From assembly GCF_000264905.1 (NCBI RefSeq), contig NW_006763135.1:2632466-2696465 (forward strand): a stretch of DNA of 64,000 nucleotides, given 5' to 3'. This document shows, piece after piece, positions 1-12,246 of this stretch. The position numbers and the translations under genes were made by a program. Under the pieces are notes generated by a model. That model had not been told where the DNA came from. It was given only the letters and a program-made list of their open reading frames with translations, and did not search any database. The stretch is from Stereum hirsutum FP-91666 SS1. Lineage: Eukaryota > Basidiomycota > Agaricomycetes > Russulales > Stereaceae. Numbering within the stretch: position 1 is the first letter of the stretch; each line of letters begins with the position of its first letter.

Positions 1-2399
1 TGCCTTTTCATGGGATTATACTACAGTAGGTTCCACGTACCTTCACGAGCTCACCGACCTATGATTTGTGCATATTCATACAGAAAGAACAACGGAAGGA
101 GCTCACAGAGCGAGCGGCAGACGATGAAGATTATGACACTTTGTATGAGTCGATGCATCCATACCAAAGCGCAAACGTAAGGTCTACTGCCAACTATACC
201 AGTCGATGAATTACTCATGGGTGTTTCCCCCGGTCATGTTTAGTGGTCAAATGCCATTGAGTTAGCTCCAGACGAACGGCTAACAGCATCCTTCGATGGC
301 CTCAGCATCCTTGCTCCTCGACATTCCCAAAGAATCAAGGGCACTTTACCTGTTCGCTCACATACTTGGGCTCTAGGGCTTCCTGGACTTGCTTTCCAGA
401 GGCCGACAGGGGCATGCAAATTCGTAGGTTGTCACTTTCTCCTACCGCCACATTTTCTAATGCCGTGGGTCTTCCTAGGGTCGATCACAGGGCCAACGGC
501 TTCATTATTCAGTACCTCAGTCTAACTCCTTACGGTCGAACAAGGTCGTTAGTCCTATGGCTGCTCTCTATGAAGTTCCCCTACAGCTAGCTGTGTCTTT
601 CAACGAGGGAAGCGGACGTACGTGCATGAATACTAGTGAAGTTTCGTTACATTGAGTTATTATTGCACAGCGGTCAATCAAATCACTCAACACGAAGGCA
701 TGATTGCGATTGCCAGTGCAACAGAAGACGGGCTCCAAGAGGAAAGTGGTGCATACCGTAAGTTCATGTCAAACCTTCAAAGATCCTATAGCTCATCTCT
801 TTTCCCTCATTAGCCAGGAAGGTCAACCCTCACAATTATAAGGGAAACCTACGTTTTTGGCACCACAATAAACGTAAGCTTCTTGAAAATACACAAACAT
901 AAGCTCACGTGTCTATTCCGCGATATCTAGTTATTGTTGTACCAAAGGCGCATACTGTGCCAAAGAAGGTGAAGGATTCGTTGGATGGCAGAACGACCAT
1001 AAATCGATGGTGTACCGTGAACGAGGTTAAGTTTGACCCGCATTTGTATGGCGTTTCTCTTCTTTCTTGAGTGAAATTCACTCATGCTAACACCTCTTGG
1101 AACGGGTAGGGAAGGCCGTATAGCATCCATCGGTCATGATGGATTGCTGTGTTTCTGGGATATAGACGGACAAGAAACCGGCCATCATAAGTATCCCGGA
1201 ACGCCTGCTCCTGTCCCACACGGGCTTTATTACCATCATCAGAGAAACTTACTTGCGGTCTCGTGCAACGATGGGTATGATTTTCATTGCCGTCGGATTT
1301 ATACCTAGTTATACATACCACTATTGCCCAGGTTCATCCAGATGCACCGAAACTCCGAGCAAACACCCGCTATGACACTCAAAGTCAGTCACACGCACCC
1401 CACTGGAGCTCTTGAATGGGGACATGGCCAGACGGAGGGCTATCTTTTTGCATCCACGGAGAATCCGGATGATGATGACGACACTGGAATTCATAAAATG
1501 TTCGAGGTCGAGTCTGGGAAGCTAGTTAGTAGCTTTGGTATCCACGATGGCGGCGATGCCATGGCCATTGATCCACTTGGTATGTCTCCCAAAGTTTTCA
1601 AACATTACTTCTTACTGTCCGTTCAGAACTGACATTGAATGACAGGGAACACAGTTGCTCTATGCACTAACGGCCAAGATGGTCACCAAATTTCTCTCTT
1701 TGACATCTGGTCTCCCTCTAACAAGCGCCGCCAACACTCTGAGATCAAACTCGTAAAACCTCGACGTCAAACTCAGCTCGAAGAATTCGTCTTCCCTGAT
1801 GAGTCTTTGATACCCTACACTGATGATAAGCCGTCTCCTTGTCCAGAAGTGACCTCGATGTCATTCAGTCCGGACGGGATATTGATTATGGTCGCGCGGA
1901 ACGACAATGAAATGCACGTTTACGACTCGAGGTTTCTGGGAGAAGGAGAGAATGCGAAGCCGTTGATGTATGTGCATGATGGGGATGATAAGACGATGGG
2001 CATAGCTAGGTATGGGGTTCATGGGGCGCAGTGGGTGGAGGGCTGGGGTGGTTTAGGTCTCGGTATCGTGAGCGGTGGTCAGGATGGTAAGTTTACCTTC
2101 TCGTGTATTTGAATATCTAACTGACCATCATTTGAAGGTTGCGTGACCCTATGGGACGTGAAGAAAGCGGGAGACGACCTGACCAATCGACAAGTGCTTG
2201 CGCAGCTTGATTCAGACATCGCGCATTTCTCGATTGGAGATGAGTATAAAGGCGAGAAGCCTTTAGTGGTGTAGGTCTCCTCCCATCCAATTGGCCGCTA
2301 TTCTGTTCCAGATACTGACTTCCTATCCACAGTGGCGACAGTCGCGGCAGCGTTTACCTCTATGACCGCACTGGTCGTCTAGAGAATCTGGAGCCCTAA
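1..2399 (+). CDS. WD40-repeat protein, 5' end outside window
   Basis: WD40 beta-propeller protein of unknown role; WD40 proteins usually act as scaffolds. I assembled 12 exons with consistent phase: 1-25, 84-176, 244-423, 479-617, 671-757, 814-873, 931-1045, 1110-1274, 1332-1579, 1646-2086, 2138-2270, 2333-2399. Repeat-like blades are readable as RIASIGHDGLLCFWD, TSMSFSPDGILIMVARND followed by MHVYD, GIVSGGQDGCVTLWD and VVGDSRGSVYLYD. The protein ends RLENLEP. An intron with good borders (26-83) precedes the second exon, and no in-frame ATG lies upstream of it, so the true start is left of the window. An acidic segment (ADDEDYDTLYE) sits near the visible N-end. I do not recognise a named orthologue. 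The blades and splice phases are solid; the function is not known. Confidence 0.82.
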
Positions 2400-2892
2400 G
2401 ATTTTCGACAGTGCAGCTTTTGTTTGGTTCTTCCTCGTATTTGACTTATATCTGCCTTGCCTTGACCTTTTATCATGTCTTTTGATTATATTGCTTCCTT
2501 TATGCACTTAAGAAACCTTTTCGCCCTCTCTTATCCTCGAGCATCTCAGCCCGTCTTCGATCCTTGTCCGCCGTTAGCTTTTTATGATTATCCCATACTA
2601 CTTACCATCTCGTTTCCCCTCTCTTCACTCAGTGATCTCTGTTGAGCTTCTCACGAGATTATTTCTTTTCGTGCGACACTGATCAACAGCGGAGACATAT
2701 CAGGTATCTTGATATGCACTGGGCACGAGCGACACAGTAAGACGACGAGCCTGGCTCGAGGGTTCGCTGATGAGCGAACGCCCAGCCAGAGGTCGTGTGG
2801 TCGATTATCGCAATGATTCGCCCAGCGAACATTTTCATACGAGCTCCCCCTTTTCGATGCTGCTCCTGACTGCTACACCGTGCTATGTTCAG
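2400..2892. other. intergenic, convergent 3' ends
   Basis: About 0.5 kb between the stop codons of two converging genes. It is T-rich after the WD40 stop, as expected for a 3' UTR. I see no ORF, RNA gene or repeat in it. Confidence 0.6.
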
Positions 2893-5259
2893 TCAGTGCT
2901 CAGGGAGTATCTCGTCGTCTAATTCGTGCTCCCCGTCTCGGCTCGATCCGATAGATGATGAGCGAGCCCGAACTTCGAATTCTGGATCTGGATTTGGATG
3001 TGGTCCAAAATCGGCTTGGTCTTGCAAGGTAAATGTGGCAGGCGTCACGGAGTGAGAGGAGGAAGGCGAAGGCGATAGTGGCGGTGGAGGTGTCTGCGGG
3101 TGTGCTAGAGGAATTGGTGGCCGAGCTAGTGGTGTAAGTGATCGCCCCAGAGTCGATTGTGTTTGAGCGGGAGTGCTAACGGGAGTTTGCAAAACTTCGT
3201 GATCATAGGCAGCTGACGAGGCTGACGGTCTCTCAGCGTAGTCGATATCCTCCTCATGTTCCCGCGCCCTTCCCTTGCCTTTCGACCTCTCGCTCGCCTT
3301 ACCCTTCTCTCTCTGCGTAGTGGACCTCTGTGCCTCCGCCTGATCCGCGAGCACATCCAGTGCAGATCTCACCCTCGTAGATCCCATAGTACTCCCGCCT
3401 CCATCACTTTCATCGGTATTTCTCATGGGCATCAATGAAGACCGTGAAGAGCTGAACGCGGATGGACCACTGGTCGATCCTACTCCCGCCACTCGTCTTC
3501 GTTTGGTAGGCGAGGGGCTGTCCAGAGGAGGCCCTGGCGCATGGCGCGTCCGTGTAGATCTTCGAAGTGTAGGCGTGGATTCATCAGCTGTAGGCGACGA
3601 AGGTGGTGGTGGAGAGTCGGGAGCTTCCTCGGCTAGGGAAATGGAGTGCGCGGCTGTGAGGAGGGAGTCGAGAGGCGTGCGGGTGGCGCGAGCAGTCGCG
3701 TGGAGTGTGTTCGCGGTGGTAGCTGTTGACTCAGGAGCGTTGGAACGTGTTTGGTGGGGACGTGGAGGAGCAGAGGGTTTAGGCAAAGGTATGGGAGCGG
3801 ATCCTGCCGTTAGTGGTGGAGGGTTGGATGGAAGCGTAGACGGTCCAGCTACGGGTGTCGTATCGGGAGTTCTAGGACGTATATTAAGTGAAATATCTTT
3901 GGGTAGCCTTTCTAAGGAGGCCTTCGGGGCGGAAGGCGCAGGAGCAGGCGGTGGCGCAGGATTAGCTGCCGCACGACGTCTAGGCATCTTCGCGTTTGTA
4001 GTGACCGCACTTGTCCCAGCTTCGTTCTTCTTCGTAGTCTTGCGACTACGTTGTTGAGCTGAATGAGGCGCAAGGCCGGCTAATATCGCTGCACGCTCTT
4101 TGCCAATCTTCCTAGCTGCCAAAAGTAGATGTTCTGCCCGCGCATTGCTGAAAACAGATGGTTGTTTCTTCGCGGCCTGTCTAGCACGCTTTGATTTGGA
4201 GGTTGACGTAGAATGATGCTTCGCCACGTCGGTGTCACGACGACGGTAGTAATCTGGCTTGGAAGGGTTGGAAGCTGAGGTGGATTGAGGTTGGGTGGAT
4301 GTGGCGTGGTCGTGTTGCTCGCTCTGGTTAACAGTTTGAGCCTCCGAGGTTGGAAGGGCCTCGTTTGACGGTTGTGCTAGCGTAGACGTTGGTGTTGGTA
4401 CAGCGTCATGGTACCTGTGGCGCTTAGGTTTGGGTTGCGACTTTTGTTTGCTGGTTCCGATATTATGGGTGAGAGCGAAAGGTTGCATCAAGAGGACGGG
4501 TCGTAATTGAGATAATTCTGATTCAAGGGACTGCATACGGGTGTGATATTCCGCGATCTTCGATGCAAACTGTTGAGTCACTAAAAATCCCGAATTACGG
4601 GGGAGATACTCACTTTGTGGCGTAGTGCTCTATTATCAACATCCAACGTCGCCACCATGCGTTCGAGTTCCTGTGTGGAGAAACAGCACTGTCAAATAGA
4701 AGATGCTAATCAGGTGATACTGAACATACATCTTCACGATACGAAGATTCGCGGTCTTTTCCACGACTGTGACGAGAAATCAAGGCTTCTGTCATTCGCG
4801 CAAAACCGTCCCTCTCCGCTGTCCACCGAGAGCGCTCGGCAGTAATTTCATGAAGCATAAATTCGCGTTGTTGTGTGAGCTGGTAGATGGTATTTGCTTG
4901 TTCCAAGACCTGGGATGGTTCTGGTATACGGGCATATGTGAGACGCAAGACCTAAGTGAACGAGCAGAGTTGGTACGGAACGTGAACGGTGGGGAGACAG
5001 ATCCGTGACTGACCATGTTTACGAGCTCGGTCTCCCTAGATGATAGCCCTACCGTGTTGTCCCCTTGGCCTCTTATTTCGAGTACTCTGTCTCTCATGGA
5101 ATCTATCTGGGTCTGGTTAAGAGGCTCCGGGGACCTAGGCGGACTGGGCGGCCTGGGGGTTGATGGTTGGTTGGAAAACTGCTGCGGCGCAGGGCTAGGA
5201 GAAAGTGTATGTAGAATGTCCGAGAGAGCGAGAGGCGGAGCGAGCCCGTCGTGGGCCAT
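2893..5259 (-). CDS. disordered Ser/Pro-rich protein with N-terminal coiled coil
   Basis: Four exons in phase: 5259-5014, 4951-4730, 4670-4614 and 4569-2893, giving 733 aa. The N-terminus (MAHDGLAPPLALSDILHTLS) leads into a Pro-rich stretch. Residues of about 85-200 read as a helical, heptad-like segment (EQANTIYQLTQQREFMLHEI, then ELERMVATLDVDNRALRHK and RMQSLESELSQL). The remaining 500 residues are low complexity: Ser, Pro, Thr and basic clusters such as RRSTRTRHAPGPP and KRRRV, which could be nuclear localisation signals. I saw no catalytic domain. The start was chosen as the ATG at 5259; an in-frame upstream extension lacks a better context. This looks like a fungal regulatory or chromatin-associated protein, but that is inference only. 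Confidence 0.72.
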
Positions 5260-5434
5260 GATGGAGGGGAAGGCAAAGAGATGTTGTGTCGCTACGCGGG
5301 ACACGACGCGATAGGGAATGCTGTACGCGTCCGAGTCACCTGACCTTGCCGTAACTGGTCACGCACCAGGCTCGGTGTGTACCGGCCGGCGGCCGGATCC
5401 GGATGTGTCCTGGTTGCTCAATGCGTAAAAAGAT

Positions 5435-6045
5435 GTTGAGTGCAGGGAGCGACAAACATTACAATTACGAGGTATTACTTACGATTACTTAGAATTACTT
5501 ACGATTACTTACAGTTACGGCGGCCGCGCTTCCAGGATCCATTTCGTTACAATTACTTTCGATTACAGTCGAGATGCGAAATGATTACTATTCAATACTA
5601 TTCATTTGTATGATCCGTGACATTTTTGGGTCAGGTGGAAGCTCCGGATAGGCCCCGACTGTTCGATTGCCGCCACATTCACCTTTTGGGGATGAGTGCC
5701 CGTAGCAATGTTTTTCGCCACATTTTCGCTGTTCTACCTGCCGTTCAACTCAACCCTGTAAGGGCACGGGAAAATCATGTATACATCACCTGGAATGCTC
5801 TGCAGCACTTGTATCATTCAACATTGGTGCAGGTGAGTCGCTGAACCAAAAAGATACGATGCATGTGCACGCAAGAGATTTCATACCATTACTTACAATT
5901 ACTTACGAATTGGGTGCAATACGGGGGTGATACATTACAATACATTTCCGGATCTCAACGCGCATGATTTCGAGAGAATACTATTAGATTACATTACGCA
6001 GCGGTAATGTAATGTAAGTAACGTTTGGGAAACCCTGGTTGAGTG
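5435..6045. mobile_element. hAT-type MITE, 595 bp, with 8-bp target duplication
   Basis: The element runs 5443-6037. It begins CAGGG and ends CCCTG, and the 8 bases GTTGAGTG flank it on both sides (5435-5442 and 6038-6045) without mismatch. The terminal 20 bases of the two ends match at 14 of 20 positions when inverted (shared CAGGG...AAAC.TTAC). The interior is AT-rich with many TTACTTAC/ATTAC motifs close to both ends (5470-5520, 5884-5910, 5983-6020), typical of subterminal transposase-binding repeats. It has no convincing coding capacity. An 8-bp duplication with CAGGG-type ends is the hallmark of hAT elements, so I call it a non-autonomous hAT. It lies in the 5' flank of the hydrolase gene. 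Confidence 0.82.
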
Positions 6046-6148
6046 GCGTGTTCCTGGCCAGCGCTTGCCACCGCAAGCAGTCCGCCGTTAGGCGTATTAC
6101 ACGCCCTCCTCTTGCTCAGCGCGTTCATCGCCCGGGACACATTACACA

Positions 6149-7707
6149 ATGGCCGGCTCATCTCCTCTCCATATACTTACGCTTGCTCTCTTGGCACTCC
6201 CGCCGTTCTTCCTCGCCACATATTTCTTTGCTCAATTTCCCAATCCACCTGAGATCCCATATGCTCATCCCTCTCTGGCCAGTCTTCCAAAAGACCACAA
6301 ATCATGGCAGATATACGACGAGGATTTCTATGCTAATGGCTCATATGTCTTGCTCCCATATGGCAGAGTACGTCTGCTTTGTCGCGCGATCAGTGTCGCG
6401 TGCAGCCTACTGCACGGTCGTCTGACTTTGACTCAAGGTACGGTTCTGGATACTAGGACCAGAGTCCGGACAAAAGGTGTGTTTTCATTCGGTCTGGATA
6501 TACATCAGCCTTTCTTGATAGGTTTCGGTTCTTTTGAAAGGTTATACTCATAAATGGCCTGTCCATTCCCGCAATCATATGGAAAGACGTAGCACCTGCT
6601 CTCGTCTCCAATGGTTTCAACGTTCTCCTCTATGGTACGCATCATCGTAAGCGGTGTATAAATCGCCACTTACATATATGTGCTGCCAGATTTGTACGGT
6701 CGTGGATACTCTGATGCGCCTTTAACAACATACGATGCCGCCCTGTACGCCACTCAACTCGCCCTACTCATGCAGCACATTCAGTGGGATAAAGCCGCTA
6801 TAGCAGGTGTCTCAATGGTGGGTGCCGTATTTTACTGATCTGATCTGATCTCTTACACGGTGTTCAGGGTGGCGGCATCGCCGCTGCATTCAGTGCTTAT
6901 TTCCCTGACCTTGTCGATGACAAGGTGGCCCTCGTCGCGTCTGCAGGTCTCGTCGAGGTCAGCATCAGCGAATTCTCAGACCGAAAAGGGTCTATCTGAT
7001 TTTGTGTTATCGCTCCTTAGGCAGAAGACATGTCTCGCACCGCGAGGTTCATGTCCTCCCCCCTTGTCCAGACGGTTACCTCGAGTATACCGTTCCGAGT
7101 AAGCCACCAGTCCCACCACTTATCTTTCTTATCCGAACTAAGATCCGTTTCGTTTTCTCAGTACACAATCCAACAATTGACCCGCAATGCCACTTTCGCT
7201 GATCCCATCATCGAGGTCTGTTTGCATTTCCTTTCTGGATCCTTGTATTCCATTGCAAGAGTTTGTCCTCTGTATAAACCCATCCTAACATCATTCATCA
7301 TCAGCTCGTGAGCATCCAGTCTGCTCACCTTCCTGGCTACAACGCGGCCCTAGCCTCCTCTCTTCGTGACGGTCCTATACGCGGCCTATCCTCCGCCTAT
7401 AAGCAGCTGGGCGCATCTGAACATCCTGTGCTTCTAATTTGGGTACGTTCCAATCGTCTTCCCGTTCCCACTTGTCAGTGGCATCGTACCCACACCCGCG
7501 TGCTTGCATCTTATTTTGGACGCGCTCTTTCATACGAAGGGTACTGCAGATAACACAGTTCCATACAAGTATGCAGCGCGAGTGCAGTCGCTTGTACCTC
7601 AGGCTGAGCTCATCACTATTGAGGATGGAGGCCACGATTTAACGATTTCACACCCGGACACGATCACATCTGAGTTTGTACGGTTTTTCGGATCGGCTTC
7701 GAGCTAA
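6149..7707 (+). CDS. alpha/beta hydrolase, membrane-anchored
   Basis: Nine exons in phase: 6149-6367, 6438-6476, 6541-6634, 6690-6817, 6868-6957, 7021-7098, 7162-7215, 7305-7442 and 7540-7707, giving 335 aa. A hydrophobic helix at residues of about 7-28 should anchor it in a membrane. The fold motifs are clear: VILINGLSIPAIIW (oxyanion strand and loop), DLYGRGYSD, and the nucleophile elbow GVSMGG with Ser159. The acid is likely Asp284 in WGTADNTVPY and the base His312 in EDGGHDLT, so the Ser-Asp-His triad is complete. Length and order fit fungal alpha/beta-hydrolase-1 family members. The substrate cannot be told. The last intron (7443-7539) is longer than the rest. Confidence 0.88.
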
Positions 7708-8735
7708 GAATATGCACTATTGGCATGATCTCCCGCCAAATGGCGTGATATATGGTCGGTATGTTGTCCCTATTTGAAACCTGCGCTTGAGTTTGTGTGA
7801 ACTAAGCACATGCTACGTCGACTATACACAGGATTGGATCCGAGTTTCTAATCATAGAATACCGGCGCATCTAGCTCACTTCACTTCCTCGGTTTCTCTT
7901 TCTTTTCTATCAGATGTTACTGTTATCGGACAGTTGGCCCTACCACCACCACACACTACGCATCACATACGTCCAGCGCCCTTCTTCATCACTATCCGGG
8001 TTTTTGTTCTGATACCTCACTCGTTCTCTGGGACGAACTTGAATACCCTCTATCATCGGCTACCCCTGCGTCTATCGCCACCCACTTCACATTACTCATT
8101 GATCTATTTATCTAATTCGCAGTTGTTTTTGTGTCTTGCCCTGTATGTTGCCTTGTCATCTCCAGCCCTTGTCTTGCTTCCCTGGTCTCGTTAACCGTTA
8201 TTCGTCGTACGCTACTCTACTCTGCCTCGCTCTACTCCGCTATCTGCCGCTGCACCTTGTTGTTTCTATTCCGTTAGAGCATTAATCATCTCCGGTTTTC
8301 CGTCCGCTCCTTACAGCCTCTCTAGCCTACTCTTTCTTTCTCCTTTTCTGGGTCTCTCATTTGTGTTTCCGGCGGGGTCTGCGACGACCATTTCGAGCTG
8401 TGTGTGTTGGTCAGTATGTTTTACGATATCGTACGAGTTTTATTTCCTTTTGTTCTCGCAGCCATCACCATGTGCATACTCAAGTTGGTGACTTGAAAAT
8501 CCTTCCATCATTGTTGGTTGCAATTGTATGCTTTTTTAGGGTCTTCCTACATCGTCGGAGGCTGTTTGCTCCTTGCGAAGGTTTTCGAGATAGCCAGTCG
8601 CCCTGTCGCTTGGATGCAGGGCCACAGTTTCGAGCACTCGTCCTTCGCACCATGGTACGATGCGTATTCTCGTGATCGTGATCATATCTTATAACAATCA
8701 AAGACAAAATTCGTAAAAACACTACTCTTAACACC
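7708..8735. other. intergenic, pyrimidine-rich
   Basis: About 1 kb between converging genes. Positions of about 7860-8480 are strikingly C+T-rich on the + strand. No ORF starting with ATG in this span looks like a protein. It probably holds 3' UTRs. Confidence 0.5.
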
Positions 8736-11246
8736 TCACAAAACATATCTGAAATCCCGATTCTGCATATCCGTCAAGTCCAAGAATTCCTATACAACGT
8801 ACCACAACCGTCAATATCCCCAACGAACAACAACGAGCCAAAAACTTGGACATACCTTTGCGACCTTGACCTCGACCTTCTCGCCATTGTCCAGAGTCTT
8901 GATCACATACACGTCCTCGTACGTATCGTCGGCGGCCTCTGCTTCGCGCAGGTCGTTCCTGCGTTTGAGGAGGGTACGGATGGCGAAGAGGAGTGCGATG
9001 CAGCAGATGTAGCAGATGCCGATGATGATCCATGGGATGTGGTACCTAAAGCATCCAAATTCCAGGCCGTTAGCACATAGCGCGCGGATGATAGGTGGAG
9101 TGTGCAGCGTACCGGGGCTTGTACTTGGCTTGCCACATGAAGGGCGCAGCGGCGTTCCCGATGCAGTAGGCGGAGAGCATGATCGCGTTCGTCGTGATCT
9201 TCTTGGTGTGGCCCGAGGTGGTTGCTCCGACCCACGACAGGGCAAGAACGAAGCCGGTGGTCCCAATACCCGTCAACCATTGCGAGAACACTGTCACGCG
9301 TGGAAAAACCATCATCAGTCAAGCACTTCGCTGCGCGTAGCGCAAGAGTGCTGAGGACTTACACAACCCGACCTTGTTATCCCAGGGCAAGAAATTGATC
9401 AAGAATACACCAAGGACGTTGGGGAGGAAATAGATCATTCCGACCCATGCTCGACTGTTCGGGATCCTCGCGCAGAGTTTTACGCCCGTGAAGATCGTGA
9501 CAATCTCGATGAGTCCATCGACACAGCCGAGGAGGGTGGTCTGCAGGTTTGTGAAACCGAAAGAAGAGACGATGAGGGAGCGCTGGTTCGTGAGGGAGTT
9601 CGGGACGTTGTCGAGGGCGCTGAAGAGGGCGAAGAGCCAGACTTTGGGGTCGAGGAGAGCTTCGATCATCCTGAATAGATGAGGAGAAAAAGAGAGGAAG
9701 ACGGTTAGACTAATAAGCTGAAAGGTGAGGACGATACCGGGATGTACTTACTGCTCCTTCTTGAAGTGTTTGTTCTCGACACCGGTCTGGTTTCCTTTGA
9801 TACGCTGAACGGCTTTCACGCGTTCGTCCGGTGTCAAAAACCATGCGTTCGTAGGGGAGTCAGGGAAGAATAAGCTAGAAAGACGATAATTGAGGAGCAT
9901 TGTTCCTTATCTATGTGATAGAAGCTCGCTATGGATAGTACACTTACAAGAAGCAGATGGCAGTGATGAGAGTCAGAATGCCAGTGATGATCATAAGCCT
10001 GAAAGTGTCGCCACCAGAGTCAGCAGAAACCCAGAGCCAGTCCCTAGAAATGGGTACAAACCATTGCCATGGCTCGAAGTTCTCCGTCTTGATATGCAAC
10101 GAGCCAAAGCTGATGAAGCCAGAGATGATTTGTGCTGAAATGGTCGTGAGTTTCATCGTCTAGACTCATACAACGAGGATTGACGCTGACCAGTGCCGTT
10201 CATCAAGACTAAAATGTGTGAAGAAAATTGAGCTGAGAATAGTCGGGTAAGATGAGGCTCAACATACACCAATAACCGACCCGAACGGTCTGCTCGTTCC
10301 TGGTGTAGAACATAGAGCTGACGATCATGAACCCTGCCGTGATAGAGCCTTCGCACATCCCAAGGATCAACCGTACAACGAACAGACCGGCGAAATTTGT
10401 GCACGCCGCATGGCACATCAAAGCGACCGCCCAAGTGAAGATGTTTATACTGCAGATCGCATGTCAAGTGTCAGCGAATCAGAGGAGAAAACTACAAGTG
10501 ACGGGGCGCACCTCATCCATTTGCCCACAGGAAATCGCTGCAAGGCCAGATTTTGAGGCTAGGGAGAAGTCTGAGCCATACAATGTTCACTGAAACCGCA
10601 AAACAGACTCACGTATTCAAAGACAAGGTACGACAGATAGAAGATTGTGCCCAGCCTGAAGGGATCCAGTCGGGTTAGATCATCGCCCGATGTATATTCA
10701 GGCAGAACTTACCAGTTGTACCTATCACGAAGTAGAGACATCAGTGGATCGAAGGCTAATTACAAACATCCATTCGATACTCACTGGTTTGTTGTCAGAT
10801 GCGCGGCTGTTCTGTTCACATTCACAATACGATCAGATATCACACGAGCAGTAAAACATTGCATATCAGGAGTACGCACTGAATACCGAGAATGGCCGAG
10901 CTTCCCAACGTGGTCTTGTCCATGAACTGGATCCAATACAAGACTGTATTCCCAAAGAATGTTACAACAGGCGAGTTATTTTTACGACGTCATATTCAGG
11001 ACCTACCACACATCAACGGAAGAATGTTTCTGTCAATCTTCTTCCTGCAGTCACATGCAGCGTTCAGATTTCTGCAGTCCTTGCGACCTCAGATAAGGTA
11101 AAAACGCACCTGATCCGAGTCGCCTCCGCCTCATCAAGGACATCGTCGTTTCCTGCGACCAATGCCGCGCCCGTGTCGACCTCAGTCGTCAATACAGCGA
11201 CACCGTGGTCATGCTTCTCGTCCTTCTCGTGCAGATCTAAACTCAT
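8736..11246 (-). CDS. MFS anion:cation symporter, Dal5/allantoate permease-like
   Basis: Sixteen exons in phase, giving 513 aa: 11246-11110, 11044-11007, 10943-10880, 10811-10785, 10721-10713, 10655-10613, 10558-10512, 10449-10268, 10208-10191, 10134-10062, 9998-9948, 9874-9752, 9670-9363, 9290-9113, 9045-8856, 8789-8736. The protein shows features of the fungal ACS family of the major facilitator superfamily. These are RKIDRNILPLM before helix 1, QFMDKTTLGSSAILGI, NQYNWLGTIFYLSYLVFEYP, LILGMCEGSITAGFMI, FPDSPTNAWFLTPDER in the central loop, and the family ending DLTDMQNRDFRYVL. Relatives carry allantoate, nicotinate, pantothenate or similar small carboxylates; the substrate here is unknown. 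It acts in the plasma membrane with about 12 helices. One exon is only 9 nt (10713-10721) and another 18 nt. Confidence 0.9.
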
Positions 11247-11304
11247 AGTGGCGTAGTATGGCGAGTCCTAAAGCTTCGCTTTATGGCGGCCAGTCCGTGA
11301 ATCA

Positions 11305-11336
11305 GAGGAAGGCAAACAAAGAGGAAGGCAAACAAA
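11305..11336. repeat. 16-bp tandem duplication
   Basis: The unit GAGGAAGGCAAACAAA occurs twice back to back without mismatch, at 11305-11320 and 11321-11336. It lies between the TATA-like site and the ATG of the MFS gene, so probably in its 5' UTR. Confidence 0.85.
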
Positions 11337-11388
11337 GAGAAGGGCGGTCGGAAGGAGGGCGGACACAGTGTTCCAAGCGCTCCTGAGC

Positions 11389-11396
11389 TTATATAG
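11389..11396 (-). promoter_or_regulatory. TATA-like box of the MFS gene
   Basis: CTATATAA on the minus strand about 143 bases upstream of the MFS start codon. The position suits a core promoter with a 5' UTR of roughly 110 bases. Confidence 0.45.
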
Positions 11397-11399
11397 GGA

Positions 11400-12246
11400 T
11401 CCTGGAAGCTGGAGCGGGTCAGCGCCGGGAGTTATGACGGCAAAGATTGGGTGTGATCAAGAAGATTCTCCAACTAACCCACGGCAAGGACCATCGCTGC
11501 CCACATGGACAAAACGAAGCCCACGGCGGTCGACAGGGACTCCGCAAAATAGCTAACATATGGTTGTGCGAAGGGGGCTGAGATAAGATAGTCGGCTTGT
11601 GCGGTTTGTCCTGATGTGAGCTTGACGAGTTACCCCATAGCTTTCAGGCCCCAGGAAGTCCCAAGAAAGAGGCAATCAAGTTGCTAGCCATATTAGACGA
11701 TCAGAGCCATGAGAAGCAAGGTACAAATTTGCCCGACATGTCGAACAACCTCAGGCCAGGTGCTCAACGCGACATGATCGCTTTCTTCGGCCCACTGGGT
11801 CAAAGTGTGGTCGAGGTCAAACTAATTTGAGACGGCGTTATTCCCTTGTTCTGAAGATCTCTGCCAGTAGTTGAGGCTGGAGCGCTGGAGGACGACGAGA
11901 CAAATAAGTTGGCAAAGAGTACCGGAAGCATAAACGGGGACAAGTGTCAGCTCCGGACATGCGCCTTACGTAACGTTCTTATTCGCCGTCGGCGGGAGTT
12001 TGAGAGCAATTTTAGAGGACTTGTGCTCTCAAACATCGGTCAACTGCGCTGGCTTTATTCTAAGATGGGGCGAGGTCACGGTCGAAAGTATCTCAGCGAG
12101 TATATATGTTCGTCTTCAAGCGTATACTGTATCTACTAACGATGTTGACTTCGAATCAGGGGTTTGCAGACAGTCCATAAAATTGAGGCCGGTTACATGG
12201 TATAACTTCAAACAGCACCTGGGGATACCGTACAAGGAGCTGAACG
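11400..12246. other. intergenic, nothing recognised
   Basis: Upstream flank of the MFS gene and 3' flank of the orphan gene. I found no credible ORF, RNA gene or repeat. Confidence 0.5.

Noticed and set aside
8361..8675. + strand frame of 104 codons in the CT-rich tract
   Set aside because: It begins without ATG, shows no family likeness and has a composition dictated by the pyrimidine bias.
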